The notes below the pieces were generated by a model that was not told the origin of the DNA, ran no database searches, and saw only the letters and a list, made by a program, of their open reading frames with translations. Positions 52,581 to 61,954 of a DNA stretch of 64,000 nt are shown piece by piece. Each line of letters opens with the position of its first letter. The first letter of the stretch is position 1. The DNA is from Streptomyces sp. HUAS 15-9 (GTDB lineage: Bacteria > Actinomycetota > Actinomycetes > Streptomycetales > Streptomycetaceae): NCBI RefSeq assembly GCF_025642155.1, contig NZ_CP106798.1, forward strand, positions 4,774,001-4,838,000, in the 5' to 3' direction. Both the position numbers and the translations under genes were made by a program.

Positions 52581-54620
52581 ATGGACGTGAAGCGATACTT
52601 CCGTGGGCCGGTCATGTGGATCGTGCTGGCCGTCCTTGCCGTGGTCGTGTTGATGCAGGTCGTCGGCTCGTCCGGCGGCTACAAGACGGTGGACACCGGC
52701 CAAGTCGTAGCAGCGATCAACGACAACAAGGTCCAGTCGGCCAAGCTCACCACCGGTGACGAGCAGACCGTCAAGGTCACGCTGAAGGACGGCGTGAAGG
52801 TCGACGGCAGCTCGAAGATCCAGGCGAGCTACATCGGCGACCAGGGCGTGGCCCTTGCCGGCACGCTGCAGACCAAGTTCCAGGACAAGCAGATCCCCGA
52901 CGGGTACACCGTCTCCCCGACGAAGCAGAACGCCTTCGTCGGCGTGCTGCTCTCCCTGCTCCCCTTCGTCCTGATCGTGGTCGTCTTCCTGTTCCTGATG
53001 AATCAGATGCAGGGCGGCGGCTCCCGGGTCATGAACTTCGGCAAGTCCAAGGCCAAGCTCATCACCAAGGACACCCCGAAGACGACCTTCTCGGACGTCG
53101 CGGGCTGTGACGAGGCCGTCGAGGAGCTCCAGGAGATCAAGGAGTTCCTGCAGGAGCCGGCGAAGTTCCAGGCCGTCGGCGCCAAGATCCCCAAGGGCGT
53201 GCTTCTCTACGGCCGTCCCGGCACCGGCAAGACGCTGCTCGCGCGTGCCGTCGCCGGCGAGGCAGGGGTCCCCTTCTACTCGATCTCCGGTTCCGACTTC
53301 GTCGAGATGTTCGTCGGTGTCGGTGCCTCCCGGGTCCGTGACCTGTTCGAGCAGGCCAAGGCGAACGCCCCGGCGATCGTCTTCGTCGACGAGATCGACG
53401 CGGTCGGCCGCCACCGCGGCGCCGGCCTCGGCGGTGGTCACGACGAGCGCGAGCAGACCCTGAACCAGCTGCTCGTCGAGATGGACGGCTTCGACGTCAA
53501 GGGCGGTGTGATCCTCATCGCCGCGACGAACCGCCCCGACATCCTCGACCCGGCCCTTCTGCGCCCCGGCCGCTTCGACCGCCAGATCGCTGTCGACCCG
53601 CCGGACCTGCAGGGCCGTCTGGAGATCCTCAAGGTTCACCAGAAGGGCAAGCCGGTCGCGCCCGACGTCGACCTGTCGGCGGTCGCCCGTCGCACCCCGG
53701 GCTTCACCGGTGCGGACCTGAGCAATGTCCTCAACGAGGCCGCGCTGCTCACCGCCCGCAGCGACAGGAAGCTGATCGACAACTCCATGCTGGACGAGGC
53801 GATCGACCGCGTGGTGGCGGGCCCGCAGAAGCGGACCCGGATCATGTCGGACAAGGAGAAGAAGATCACCGCGTACCACGAGGGCGGACACGCCCTGGTC
53901 GCGGCGGCCTCCCCGAACTCCGACCCGGTCCACAAGATCACGATCCTGTCCCGCGGCCGTGCCCTCGGCTACACGATGGTGCTCCCGGACGAGGACAAGT
54001 ACTCCACGACGCGCAACGAGATGCTGGACCAGCTGGCGTACATGCTGGGCGGCCGCGCGGCCGAGGAGCTCGTCTTCCACGACCCGACCACGGGTGCCGC
54101 GAACGACATCGAGAAGGCCACCACCACCGCCCGCGCGATGGTCACCCAGTACGGCATGACCGAGCGCCTGGGTGCGATCAAGTTCGGCGGCGACAACACC
54201 GAGCCGTTCCTCGGACGTGAGATGGCTCACCAGCGCGACTACTCGGAAGAGGTCGCCGCGCTGGTGGACGAGGAAGTCAAGAAGCTCATCGAGAACGCTC
54301 ACAACGAGGCCTGGGAGATCCTGGTCGAGAACCGTGACATCCTCGACAACCTCGTCCTGGCCCTCCTGGAGAAGGAGACGCTCGGCAAGGAGGAGATCGC
54401 CGAGATCTTCGCCCCGATCCACAAGCGCCCGCCGCGGCCCGCGTGGACCGGCTCCTCCCGCCGTACGCCGTCCACCCGCCCGCCGGTGCTCTCCCCGAAG
54501 GAGCTGGCACTGACCAACGGCGCGAACGGCTCGACGCCGGCGATCAGCACCGTCAAGTCCACGGCGTCGGAGTCCGCCCCGGTGACGGAGCAGGCCCCGG
54601 AGGACCGCACGGAGAGCTGA
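52581..54620 (+). CDS. ftsH: ATP-dependent zinc metalloprotease FtsH
   Basis: 679-residue membrane AAA+ protease for quality control. Two membrane helices ([20 protein letters not shown] and [20 protein letters not shown]) flank an exported domain. AAA module: Walker A region [11 protein letters not shown], Walker [35 protein letters not shown]. Protease zinc site [10 protein letters not shown]. The Walker A loop has Arg where most FtsH have Pro (GPPGTGKT), worth noting. The C-terminal 60 residues are Ser/Thr/Pro-rich. ATG 52581 (MDVKRYF) is used; earlier in-frame starts (52485, 52503, 52545) would add an atypical leader. Confidence 0.92.
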   Translation: MDVKRYFRGPVMWIVLAVLAVVVLMQVVGSSGGYKTVDTGQVVAAINDNKVQSAKLTTGDEQTVKVTLKDGVKVDGSSKIQASYIGDQGVALAGTLQTKFQDKQIPDGYTVSPTKQNAFVGVLLSLLPFVLIVVVFLFLMNQMQGGGSRVMNFGKSKAKLITKDTPKTTFSDVAGCDEAVEELQEIKEFLQEPAKFQAVGAKIPKGVLLYGRPGTGKTLLARAVAGEAGVPFYSISGSDFVEMFVGVGASRVRDLFEQAKANAPAIVFVDEIDAVGRHRGAGLGGGHDEREQTLNQLLVEMDGFDVKGGVILIAATNRPDILDPALLRPGRFDRQIAVDPPDLQGRLEILKVHQKGKPVAPDVDLSAVARRTPGFTGADLSNVLNEAALLTARSDRKLIDNSMLDEAIDRVVAGPQKRTRIMSDKEKKITAYHEGGHALVAAASPNSDPVHKITILSRGRALGYTMVLPDEDKYSTTRNEMLDQLAYMLGGRAAEELVFHDPTTGAANDIEKATTTARAMVTQYGMTERLGAIKFGGDNTEPFLGREMAHQRDYSEEVAALVDEEVKKLIENAHNEAWEILVENRDILDNLVLALLEKETLGKEEIAEIFAPIHKRPPRPAWTGSSRRTPSTRPPVLSPKELALTNGANGSTPAISTVKSTASESAPVTEQAPEDRTES

Positions 54621-54750
54621 CCGCCCCCTGGTGCGGCCCCGGCCGCCGTGCCAGGCCCGGAATGGATGCCGCGCCCCGCAAGGTTCTAGCCTTGGGGGGC
54701 GCGGCATTTCTGCATGCCCGTGCGTAGGAGAAACAGGAACGAGGCACCAG

Positions 54751-55356
54751 ATGACCGACCCCGTGACGCTGGACGGCGAAGGCACCATCGGCGAGTTCGA
54801 CGAGAAGCGCGCCGAGAACGCCGTACGCGAACTGCTGATCGCGGTCGGCGAGGACCCGGACCGCGAGGGCCTGAGGGAGACACCGGCACGGGTGGCGCGG
54901 GCCTATCGGGAGCTCCTGGCGGGACACACGCAGGAGCCCGAGGACGTCCTGACGACCACGTTCGATCTCGGTCATGACGAGATGGTCCTGGTCAAGGACA
55001 TCGAAATCGTATCTTTGTGCGAGCATCACATGCTGCCGTTCCACGGTGTGGCCCATGTCGGGTACATCCCGGCGGAGACGGGCAAGATCACGGGCCTGTC
55101 GAAGCTCGCGCGGCTGGTCGAGGTGTTCGCCCGCCGTCTGCAGGTGCAGGAACGACTCACCACGCAGATCGCCGACTCCCTCATGAGGATCCTCGAGGCA
55201 CGAGGCGTGATCGTCGTCATCGAGGCCGAGCACATGTGCATGTCGGTGCGTGGCATCCGCAAGCCCGGTGCCAAGACCACGACGTCGGCGGTGCGCGGCC
55301 AGCTTCGGGACGCCACGACCCGCGCCGAGGCGATGAGCCTGATACTGGCGCGCTGA
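54751..55356 (+). CDS. folE: GTP cyclohydrolase I
   Basis: 201-residue first enzyme of folate (tetrahydropterin) synthesis; it opens GTP to dihydroneopterin triphosphate. Zinc ligands lie in [20 protein letters not shown] and [15 protein letters not shown]; the fold signature [20 protein letters not shown] is intact. ATG 54751 follows a short gap after ftsH, so it may be cotranscribed. The other fol genes lie just ahead on the opposite strand. Confidence 0.95.
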   Translation: MTDPVTLDGEGTIGEFDEKRAENAVRELLIAVGEDPDREGLRETPARVARAYRELLAGHTQEPEDVLTTTFDLGHDEMVLVKDIEIVSLCEHHMLPFHGVAHVGYIPAETGKITGLSKLARLVEVFARRLQVQERLTTQIADSLMRILEARGVIVVIEAEHMCMSVRGIRKPGAKTTTSAVRGQLRDATTRAEAMSLILAR

Positions 55357-55368
55357 CGGCGTCGGCGG

Positions 55369-55857
55369 TCAGGCCGCCGGTTCGGCCCCGGTGTGGTTGT
55401 GGTCCTCGTCCTCCGGGAGCTTGCAGACGCGTTCCAGGAAGAGGGCCGCCGCTATGACGGCGATGCCGGCCAGCACCGCGAGACCGGCGTAGATGGCCTG
55501 GTCGCGGCGGGCGGGCATGTCGAGGAGCTCCAGGAGAAAGACGCCCGTACCGCCGTACATCCCGGCGACGAGAGCGGCGACCAGGGCGCTGGCCTGGCCG
55601 AAGACGACCGCGCGGGCGGCCATCAGGGGGTCGACTCCCTTGGCGCCGGGGCGGCGCTCGCGCTGGGCCTTGAAGCGGGCCCGCAGGGAGAGCGCCGTGG
55701 CGAGCAGAACCGCGGCGATCAGGGCCAGGACGATGGGGGCGGCCAGCGGGACGCTGGGGAGCGTCCCCACCGAGTTCCACAGGCGGGCGCCCGCCCAGGA
55801 CAGCACTCCGGCAACGACGAACACGCCGACCAGCACCCTGATGCGCAGCTCTCTCAC
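55369..55857 (-). CDS. DUF3180 membrane protein
   Basis: 162-residue protein with four hydrophobic helices (VLVGVFVVAGVLSWAGARLW, AAPIVLALIAAVLLATALSL, ARAVVFGQASALVAALVAGM, AIYAGLAVLAGIAVIAAALF). The family is restricted to actinobacteria and is always encoded after folK. Function unknown. Confidence 0.85.
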   Translation of the reverse strand: MRELRIRVLVGVFVVAGVLSWAGARLWNSVGTLPSVPLAAPIVLALIAAVLLATALSLRARFKAQRERRPGAKGVDPLMAARAVVFGQASALVAALVAGMYGGTGVFLLELLDMPARRDQAIYAGLAVLAGIAVIAAALFLERVCKLPEDEDHNHTGAEPAA

Positions 55858-55928
55858 GGTGTTCCTTCAGCTCCCCCGGAGTAGGTGTGGCCGGACCGTG
55901 TGGTCGTCTCGGCCCTTGACCTTAACGA

Positions 55929-56540
55929 CTACTCGGGCAGGTGGAGTTCCAGGTCCGTGCGGGCCTGGACACCGGCGCGGGTGACGGTGCCGAGGAGGTC
56001 GGCGACCGGGCCGCGGCCGGGCAGCAGGGCGTCGGGGTCCACGTCGTACCAGGGGGCCAGCACGAAGGCGCGCTCATGCGCGCGCGGGTGCGGAAGGGTC
56101 AGGTGCGGGTCGGCGGAGACGACTTCGGCGTACGCGACGATGTCGACGTCGAGGGTGCGCGGGCCCCAGCGCTGGTCCCGTACGCGGTTGAAGGCCTCCT
56201 CGACGGCGTGTGCCCGCTCCAGGAGGGAGGACGGGGGGAGCGTGGTCTTCAGGACCACGACCGCGTTGTAGTACGAGGGCTGGCTGCCGGGCTCCACACC
56301 CCACGGCTCCGTCTCGTACACCGGGGAGACGGCCTTGATCCGGACGCCCGGGGTGTCTTCCAGGGCGTCGATGGCGCCCTGGAGGGTCTCCAGGCGGTTG
56401 CCCAGGTTGGAGCCGAGGGAGATCACGGCCCGTTTCGGGTTGCTCAACGTGGTGTCGGCGGCGTCGACCTGTTCGACGACGGAGGCGGGTACCGGCTGTA
56501 CGGTCGGGTCGCTGGGACCCTGCGTGAAGGATGCGGTCAT
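55929..56540 (-). CDS. folK: Hydroxymethyl-dihydropterin pyrophosphokinase
   Basis: 203-residue kinase that transfers pyrophosphate from ATP to 6-hydroxymethyl-dihydropterin. Signatures: AVISLGSNLGNRLETLQGAI, PVYETEPWGVEPGSQPSYYN and QRWGPRTLDVDIVAY. An extra 35-residue N-terminus precedes the domain, as in other Streptomyces. ATG 56540 overlaps the folB stop by four bases (ATGA), so the two are coupled. Confidence 0.93.
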   Translation of the reverse strand: MTASFTQGPSDPTVQPVPASVVEQVDAADTTLSNPKRAVISLGSNLGNRLETLQGAIDALEDTPGVRIKAVSPVYETEPWGVEPGSQPSYYNAVVVLKTTLPPSSLLERAHAVEEAFNRVRDQRWGPRTLDVDIVAYAEVVSADPHLTLPHPRAHERAFVLAPWYDVDPDALLPGRGPVADLLGTVTRAGVQARTDLELHLPE

Positions 56541-56896
56541 ACTCGGCTCCGGGTGATGGTGACGGTCACGTCGTCGAAGGGGACCGTGATCGGGGCGTCC
56601 GGCTTGTGGACGCAGACCTCGACCTCCATGACTCCTTCGTGCTTCAGGCAGGCCTGGGCGATGCGCTCGGCGAGCGTCTCGATGAGGTTCACCGGCTCGC
56701 CCTCGACCACGGCCACGACCTCTTCGGCCACGATGCCGTAGTGCACGGTCCTCGCGAGGTCGTCGCCGGCCGCTGCCGGCCGGGTGTCCAGACCAAGGAC
56801 GACGTCCACGATGAAGGGCTGGCCCTCCTCGCGCTCCTTGGGGAACACACCGTGGTGCCCGCGGGCCTTCAGGCCGCGCAGCGCGACACGATCCAC
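56537..56896 (-). CDS. folB: Dihydroneopterin aldolase
   Basis: 119-residue aldolase of folate synthesis: ALRGLKARGHHGVFPKEREE, VDVVLGLDTRPAAAGDDLAR, TVHYGIVAEEVVAVVEGEPV and NLIETLAERIAQACL. GTG 56896 (VDRVALRG) has AGGAGT seven bases upstream and gives the usual length; the longer frame to 56953 is not needed. Overlaps folK. Confidence 0.93.
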   Translation of the reverse strand: MDRVALRGLKARGHHGVFPKEREEGQPFIVDVVLGLDTRPAAAGDDLARTVHYGIVAEEVVAVVEGEPVNLIETLAERIAQACLKHEGVMEVEVCVHKPDAPITVPFDDVTVTITRSRV

Positions 56897-57144
56897 GCGA
56901 ATCACTCCTGCAATCGTTGGTAACGGCCGGTCCGTGCCGTGTGCGAACGGCACACCGGCCTCAGACGAATCTACCTGCGGACACTGACAGAACCGGATCT
57001 CAGGGGGGTGGGCCCCGGCCGGGGCCGAGAGGGTTCATCGCGCGTTTCCCCTGGGGAACCCGGTACCTCATGGGTTGGTAGCCCCACTTACCCGCGAGTT
57101 CGTGATTCCAACCACTTCTTGGTCCCTGCGGGCCACCCGCCCAC

Positions 57145-57648
57145 TCAGGCAGGCGTGTCGTCGTCCTCTTCCTCGTCGTTCTCGGCCAGTACCGGAGAGG
57201 CGTGGTGGGACCAGAGCTTCCAGCCGAGGGGTGTGCGGCGGAACACGTTCGTGGCGACGACCAGCTGGCCCACGAGCGGGCCGAGCTCCGCGCCGGGCTC
57301 GGGGGCGGGGCCGCCGCTGAGGATGTTCTCGGTGCACGTCACCAGCGCGGTGTCGCCGGTTACGGAGACATGGACGTCGGTGAGGAAGAACTGGATGTAG
57401 TCGGTGTTCGCCATGATCAGCGCGTACGACCTGAGGACCTCGCCGCGGCCCGTGAGCACGGGCCAGCCCGGGTGCACGCAGGAGATCACGCCCGCGTCCG
57501 CCGGGTCGTGGTACTCCTCGTCGACGCCGAGGTCGGACGGGGTGAGCCAGAGCGAGGACAGCTCTTCGAAGTCGCCCTGCTCCATGGCCTCGTAGAAGGC
57601 GGTGTTGGCGAGCTCGACCTGTTCGACGTCGGTAAGGGGGGCGCTCAC
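57145..57648 (-). CDS. SnoaL-like (NTF2-fold) protein
   Basis: 167-residue cone-shaped fold protein: VELANTAFYEAMEQGDFEEL, SSLWL, VISCVHPGWPVLTGRGEVLR and WSHHASPVLAEN, ending in an acidic tail (ENDEEEDDDTPA). GTG 57648 overlaps the folP stop (GTGA) and has AAGGAG upstream, so it is translationally coupled to folP. The family is conserved between folP and folB in Streptomyces, yet its role is unknown. Confidence 0.87.
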   Translation of the reverse strand: MSAPLTDVEQVELANTAFYEAMEQGDFEELSSLWLTPSDLGVDEEYHDPADAGVISCVHPGWPVLTGRGEVLRSYALIMANTDYIQFFLTDVHVSVTGDTALVTCTENILSGGPAPEPGAELGPLVGQLVVATNVFRRTPLGWKLWSHHASPVLAENDEEEDDDTPA

Positions 57649-58556
57649 CGGGCTCCTTCCGCGCCCTGTGCAGCGCCCACCGCGCGCGTGCCCGCTGCGC
57701 GCGCGCCTTCCACGGCCCGTGCGACCCGTACCGCGTCCGCCGTGGCGCGCACCTCGTGGACACGCACCGCCCAAGCACCGGCCTGTGCCGCGAGCGCGGA
57801 GACGGCGGCCGTCGCGGCGTCCCGCTCCCGGGCCGGCGGGGGTGCACCCTCGGGCCCGGCCAGGACGCGGCCGAGGAACCGCTTGCGGGAGGCGGCGACC
57901 AGGACGGGATGTCCCAGAGCGCCCAGGCGGTCGAGGTGGGCGAGCAGGGCGAGGTCGTGCCCGGCCTCCTTGGAGAAGCCGAGGCCGGGGTCGACGACGA
58001 TGCGGTCGGGGGCGATGCCGCCCGCCAGGACGGCCTCCACGCGCGCGTGGAGTTCGTCGACGACCTCGGTGACGACGTCGTCGTACACGCCCTGGACGTT
58101 GCCGCCCGCCAGGAAGCCGCGCCAGTGCATGACCACGAAGGGGGCGCCACAGGCCGCGACGACCGGGATCATCGCGGGGTCGGCGAGACCGCCGCTGACG
58201 TCGTTGACCAGGGCGGCACCGGCCGCGAGGGCCTGCTCGGCGACCGAGGCGCGCATGGTGTCGACGGAGACGACGGCACCCTCGGAGGCGAGACCGCGGA
58301 CGACGGGGATGACCCGCCGGAGCTCCTCGGCCTCGTCGACGCGGGTGGCGCCGGGGCGGGTGGACTCGCCGCCGACATCGACCAGGTCCGCACCCTCGGC
58401 GACCAGTTCGAGCCCGTGTTTGACGGCGGCGGTCGTGTCGAAGAAGCGGCCGCCGTCGGAGAAGGAGTCGGGGGTGACGTTCACGACCCCCATGACCGCG
58501 CAGCGGTCCCATGCCGGAAGGCCCGTCACTCGGCCGCGCCCGCTCTGGTTGCTCAT
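57645..58556 (-). CDS. folP: Dihydropteroate synthase
   Basis: 303-residue target of sulfonamides that joins hydroxymethyl-dihydropterin pyrophosphate to p-aminobenzoate. Signatures: VMGVVNVTPDSFSDGGRFFD, DLVDVGGESTRPGATRVD, FVVMHWRG and VDPGLGFSKEAGHDLALLAH. The C-terminus has a long Ala/Arg tail (RAVEGARAAGTRAVGAAQGA). ATG 58556 (MSNQSGRG) is used. First gene of the minus-strand folate set. Confidence 0.93.
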   Translation of the reverse strand: MSNQSGRGRVTGLPAWDRCAVMGVVNVTPDSFSDGGRFFDTTAAVKHGLELVAEGADLVDVGGESTRPGATRVDEAEELRRVIPVVRGLASEGAVVSVDTMRASVAEQALAAGAALVNDVSGGLADPAMIPVVAACGAPFVVMHWRGFLAGGNVQGVYDDVVTEVVDELHARVEAVLAGGIAPDRIVVDPGLGFSKEAGHDLALLAHLDRLGALGHPVLVAASRKRFLGRVLAGPEGAPPPARERDAATAAVSALAAQAGAWAVRVHEVRATADAVRVARAVEGARAAGTRAVGAAQGAEGAR

Positions 58557-58654
58557 ATGTTCAGCGTAGGCCCCGGGCCGGGGCCGCAGGTCCCGCGGCC
58601 CGAGCGGAACCCCCGGGGCTGGAGGGCCGGGGGTCCCGCTCGGACCAGTCCGGG

Positions 58655-60490
58655 TCAGGCCGCCTTGACGTCCCGCTCCGCCAGTCCGTGCGAGCACGGG
58701 CGCCGGGTGGGGGTGCGGCGGCGCAGGAAGCGCGGCAGCGGCAGGGCGAGGTCGACGAAGCCCTCCGCCTGCATGGCCGCGAAGCCTATGCGGGGCAGGT
58801 CGCCGGAGGCCCGGTAGACGACGAAGCGCGGCTCCCAGCGCGGCTGGAACTTGGCGTTGAACTTGTACAGCGACTCGATCTGGAACCAGCGGGACAGGAA
58901 CACCAGCAGCCCACGCCAGGCGCGCAGCACCGGACCCGCACCGATCTTCTCGCCGCGTGCCAGCGCCGAGCGGAACATCGCGAAGTTCAGCGAGACGCGG
59001 GTGATGCCGAACTTCGGGGCCGCCTGGAGCGCGGCCACGATGAGCAGCTCGTTCATGCCGGGGTCGGCGGAGCGATCGCGGCGCATGAGGTCCAGGGAGA
59101 CGCCGTCGGTGCCCCAGGGCACGAAGTGCAGGATCGCCTTCAGGTCGCCGTACTCGCCGGGCTCGTCGTCCGCCTTGTGGGCGGTGGCGATCAGGCAGTC
59201 CCCGTCGGCCGCGTCGCCTATCCGGCCGAGCGCCATGGAGAAGCCGCGCTCGGTGTCCGTGCCGCGCCAGTCCTCCGCGGCGCGCCGGATGCGCTCCAGT
59301 TCGGCCTCGCCCAGGTCACGGATGCGCCGTACCCGGGTTTCGTAGCCGGCTCGCTCGATGCGCTTGACCATCTGTCGCACGTTGCGCATCGCGCGTCCGG
59401 CGAGTGAGAAATCCGCGACGTCCACCACCGCCTCGTCGCCCAGTTCCAGGGCGTCCAGGCCGGTCTCCCGGGTCCACACCTCGCCGCCGGTCTCGGAGCA
59501 GCCCATGACGGCGGGCGTCCAGGAGTGGGCCTTCGCCTCGTCCATGAAGCGCTCGATGGCGCCCGGCCAGGCCTCGACGTCGCCGATGGGGTCACCGCTG
59601 GCGAGCATCACGCCGGAGACGACGCGGTACGTCACCGCCGCCTTGCCGCTGGGCGAGAACACGACGGCCTTGTCGCGGCGCAGGGCGAAGTGGCCGAGGG
59701 AGTCGCGGCCGCCGTGCCGGTCCAGCAGGGCGCGCAGTTGCGACTCGTCCTCCTCGGTCAGCTGAGCGGCCGGGTGTTCGGGCCGGAAGGCCAGGTAGAT
59801 GGTGGTGATCGCGGTGATCCAGCCGAGAGCACCCAGCGAGAAGGCCACCGTCCAGGAGGTGTTGCCCTGGTAGTCGACCGGTCCCTCGAAGCCGAACAGG
59901 CCGTACAGGACATGCGTCAGGCGATCGGCCACGCTGGGGTCGCCGATGGTGCGTTCGGGGTGGACGCTGACGATGACCAGCCCGAGGGCGAGGGAACCGG
60001 CGCCCATGAGCACGAAGTTGGCGAGCGCGCGCCACCTGCTGCGCGGGTCCGGCAGGGCCGCGAACTCGTCCCGGTGGCGCAGGAGGGGCACCAGCAGCGC
60101 CACCGAGATCAGCGCCCCGACGATGGAGTGCCGGTACACGAACTGCGCCATCGCACCGGCCGGCAGGAGCGCGACCGCGGCCCGCCACGCCCGGCGTTTG
60201 CGCCGCTTGAGCCCGTGCGCGAGCAGCAGCAACAGCACGCCGGTGCTGAGCGAGAGCGCCGCGGCGAACGGGCCGAGCGCGCCGGGCAGTACCTCGGCGA
60301 GGGCGTGCATACGGCTGTGACGGAAGCGCGGGAACACGCCCGCGGCAATGTCCAGGACGCCCACCAGAGCGCACGCCCTGCCGACCAGTGCGGGGACGGC
60401 CTCGGGGCGCGGGCCGCGGACTATGCGCCGCATCGCGCCTGATCGGCTCGGAACCCCGCCCGACATTTCCCCATCTATCCTGACAGACAT
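58655..60490 (-). CDS. Phosphatidylglycerol lysyltransferase-domain (DUF2156) membrane protein
   Basis: 611-residue MprF/LysX-related protein. About seven N-terminal helices (LSLSTGVLLLLLAHGLK, IVGALISVALLVPLL, NFVLMGAGSLALGLVIVSVH) precede a GNAT-like DUF2156 domain (SQLRALLDRHGGRDSLGHFA, RNVRQMVKRIERAGYETRVR, FVPWGTDGVSLDLMRRDRSA, NELLIVAALQAAPKFGITRV). Unlike LysX it has no fused lysyl-tRNA synthetase. It likely aminoacylates a lipid with a residue from charged tRNA; which amino acid is unknown. A Lys-rich C-terminus (LAERDVKAA) ends it. Confidence 0.83.
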   Translation of the reverse strand: MSVRIDGEMSGGVPSRSGAMRRIVRGPRPEAVPALVGRACALVGVLDIAAGVFPRFRHSRMHALAEVLPGALGPFAAALSLSTGVLLLLLAHGLKRRKRRAWRAAVALLPAGAMAQFVYRHSIVGALISVALLVPLLRHRDEFAALPDPRSRWRALANFVLMGAGSLALGLVIVSVHPERTIGDPSVADRLTHVLYGLFGFEGPVDYQGNTSWTVAFSLGALGWITAITTIYLAFRPEHPAAQLTEEDESQLRALLDRHGGRDSLGHFALRRDKAVVFSPSGKAAVTYRVVSGVMLASGDPIGDVEAWPGAIERFMDEAKAHSWTPAVMGCSETGGEVWTRETGLDALELGDEAVVDVADFSLAGRAMRNVRQMVKRIERAGYETRVRRIRDLGEAELERIRRAAEDWRGTDTERGFSMALGRIGDAADGDCLIATAHKADDEPGEYGDLKAILHFVPWGTDGVSLDLMRRDRSADPGMNELLIVAALQAAPKFGITRVSLNFAMFRSALARGEKIGAGPVLRAWRGLLVFLSRWFQIESLYKFNAKFQPRWEPRFVVYRASGDLPRIGFAAMQAEGFVDLALPLPRFLRRRTPTRRPCSHGLAERDVKAA

Positions 60491-60559
60491 CGCATCCCGT
60501 AGTTCTGCGAGAGACCTTGAATCCGGTGCCGATCGGGGCATCCGGCGACATTGCGCCCT

Positions 60560-60694
60560 CTAGGACGGTGTCTTGGGGAGAGAGGTTCACTCCCCACCGG
60601 AAAGCCGGTTAAAAGGCCAAGGAAAGCCCGGGGCAAGCCCTCGCTACGAACGAGTGGGTGAGCCGCCGGCGGAAAGCGCAGGCAGGTTCAGCCC
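60560..60694 (+). promoter_or_regulatory. Structured-looking leader of the esterase gene
   Basis: Between the divergent genes the + strand has stems TGGGGAG / CTCCCCA (60574-60580, 60590-60596) and ACCGG / CCGGT (60596-60600, 60605-60609), then GGCC...GCCCGGGGCAAGCCC. It does not match any riboswitch I can name; function unknown. Confidence 0.35.
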
Positions 60695-61822
60695 ATGGGT
60701 CTCACGAGCAACAAGGTGCTGCTGCTGACGGTCGTGCTCGCGGTGCTTCTGTTCATCGGCACGGTGTGGCTGTGGCCACGGCTGGCACGGCAGAACTGGC
60801 GGTCCGTCACCGGGCGGGTCGGCCTGCTGCTGGCGGTCCAGCTGGCGCTCTTCTCGTCCCTGGGGGTCGCCGCCAACCAGGCCTTCGGCTTCTACGCGAG
60901 CTGGGCGGACCTGTTCGGTAAAGAGACGGCCCAGGGCGTCGTGGTCGACCACACCGCCAACGGCGCGCCCGGCGGCCCGCTCCAGGTGCTGAGCACGCAA
61001 CAGCTGCAGGGGGTGAGCGGATCGGGGCCGCGGTCGACGGGGCAGATCCAGAAGGTTGACATAGTGGGTCGTACGACCCATGTCGCCACACCGGCGTACG
61101 TCTATCTGCCGCCGGAGTACTTCCAGCCCCGGTACCGCACGCGCACGTTCCCTGCCGCCGTCATACTCACCGGCTACCCCGGTACGGCCCAGGCGCTGGT
61201 GGACAAGCTGCACTACCCGCGTACGGCCCAGGAACTGGCCAAGAACGGGCGGATGCAGCCGATGATCCTGGTGATGCTGCGGCCGACGGTGGCGCCGCCG
61301 CGGGACACGGAATGCGTGGACATTCCCGGCGGCCCGCAGACGGAGACGTTCTTCGCCAAGGATCTGCCCGAGGCCGTGACGGACCACTACAGGGTGGGCA
61401 GAAAACCGGGCAGCTGGGGAATCGTCGGAGACTCCACCGGCGGTTACTGCGCGCTGAAGCTCGCCATGCACCACCCGGCGTCGTACGCGGCGGCCGCGGG
61501 TCTGTCGCCCTACTACAAGGCGCCGATCGACCCCACGACCGGCGACCTCTTCCGCGGTGACCGGAATCTTCGCAATCGTGCCGATCTGTGGTGGTGCCTC
61601 AAGCACCTGCCCGCCCCGGCCACTTCGCTGCTGGTCACCAGCAGCAGGATCGGTGAGCACAACTACAAGGACACGCTCAGGTTCATCGACCAGGTGAAGG
61701 CCACGAATCTGACCGGGATCTCGTCGATCATCCTTCCGAGCGGCGGGCACAACTTCAACACCTGGCGGCGCGAGATTCCGGCGACGTTGCAGTGGCTGAG
61801 CGGGCGGCTGAGCGACCGCTGA
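60695..61822 (+). CDS. Exported alpha/beta-hydrolase (esterase D / Ag85-like)
   Basis: 375-residue protein. Two N-terminal helices (LLLTVVLAVLLFIGTVWLWP and VGLLLAVQLALFSSLGVAAN) fix it to the membrane with the enzyme domain outside. Esterase fold: PAYVYLPPEYFQPRYRTRTF, the nucleophile elbow GIVGDSTGGYCALKLAM (Ser), and SGGHNFNTW with the catalytic His. Resembles the mycolyltransferase/esterase D family (DUF/PF00756). Substrate unknown. Confidence 0.82.
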   Translation: MGLTSNKVLLLTVVLAVLLFIGTVWLWPRLARQNWRSVTGRVGLLLAVQLALFSSLGVAANQAFGFYASWADLFGKETAQGVVVDHTANGAPGGPLQVLSTQQLQGVSGSGPRSTGQIQKVDIVGRTTHVATPAYVYLPPEYFQPRYRTRTFPAAVILTGYPGTAQALVDKLHYPRTAQELAKNGRMQPMILVMLRPTVAPPRDTECVDIPGGPQTETFFAKDLPEAVTDHYRVGRKPGSWGIVGDSTGGYCALKLAMHHPASYAAAAGLSPYYKAPIDPTTGDLFRGDRNLRNRADLWWCLKHLPAPATSLLVTSSRIGEHNYKDTLRFIDQVKATNLTGISSIILPSGGHNFNTWRREIPATLQWLSGRLSDR

Positions 61823-61954
61823 AAGCGATCTTGCCGAATTCGGCGGCTCGATGATCAGTCGTGTCGTTCCTGATGCCGGGTGAAGGCATCGTTATGGCTG
61901 CGTTTTTACGGGCGGGGGCACCATGATTCGCCTACGCGCGGTAAGTTTCTGGCC

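Noticed and set aside
57011..57026. GGCCCCGGCCGGGGCC palindrome downstream of the SnoaL-like/folB gap
   Set aside because: A loop-less GC palindrome of this size is common by chance in such DNA; no promoter or terminator context could be shown.
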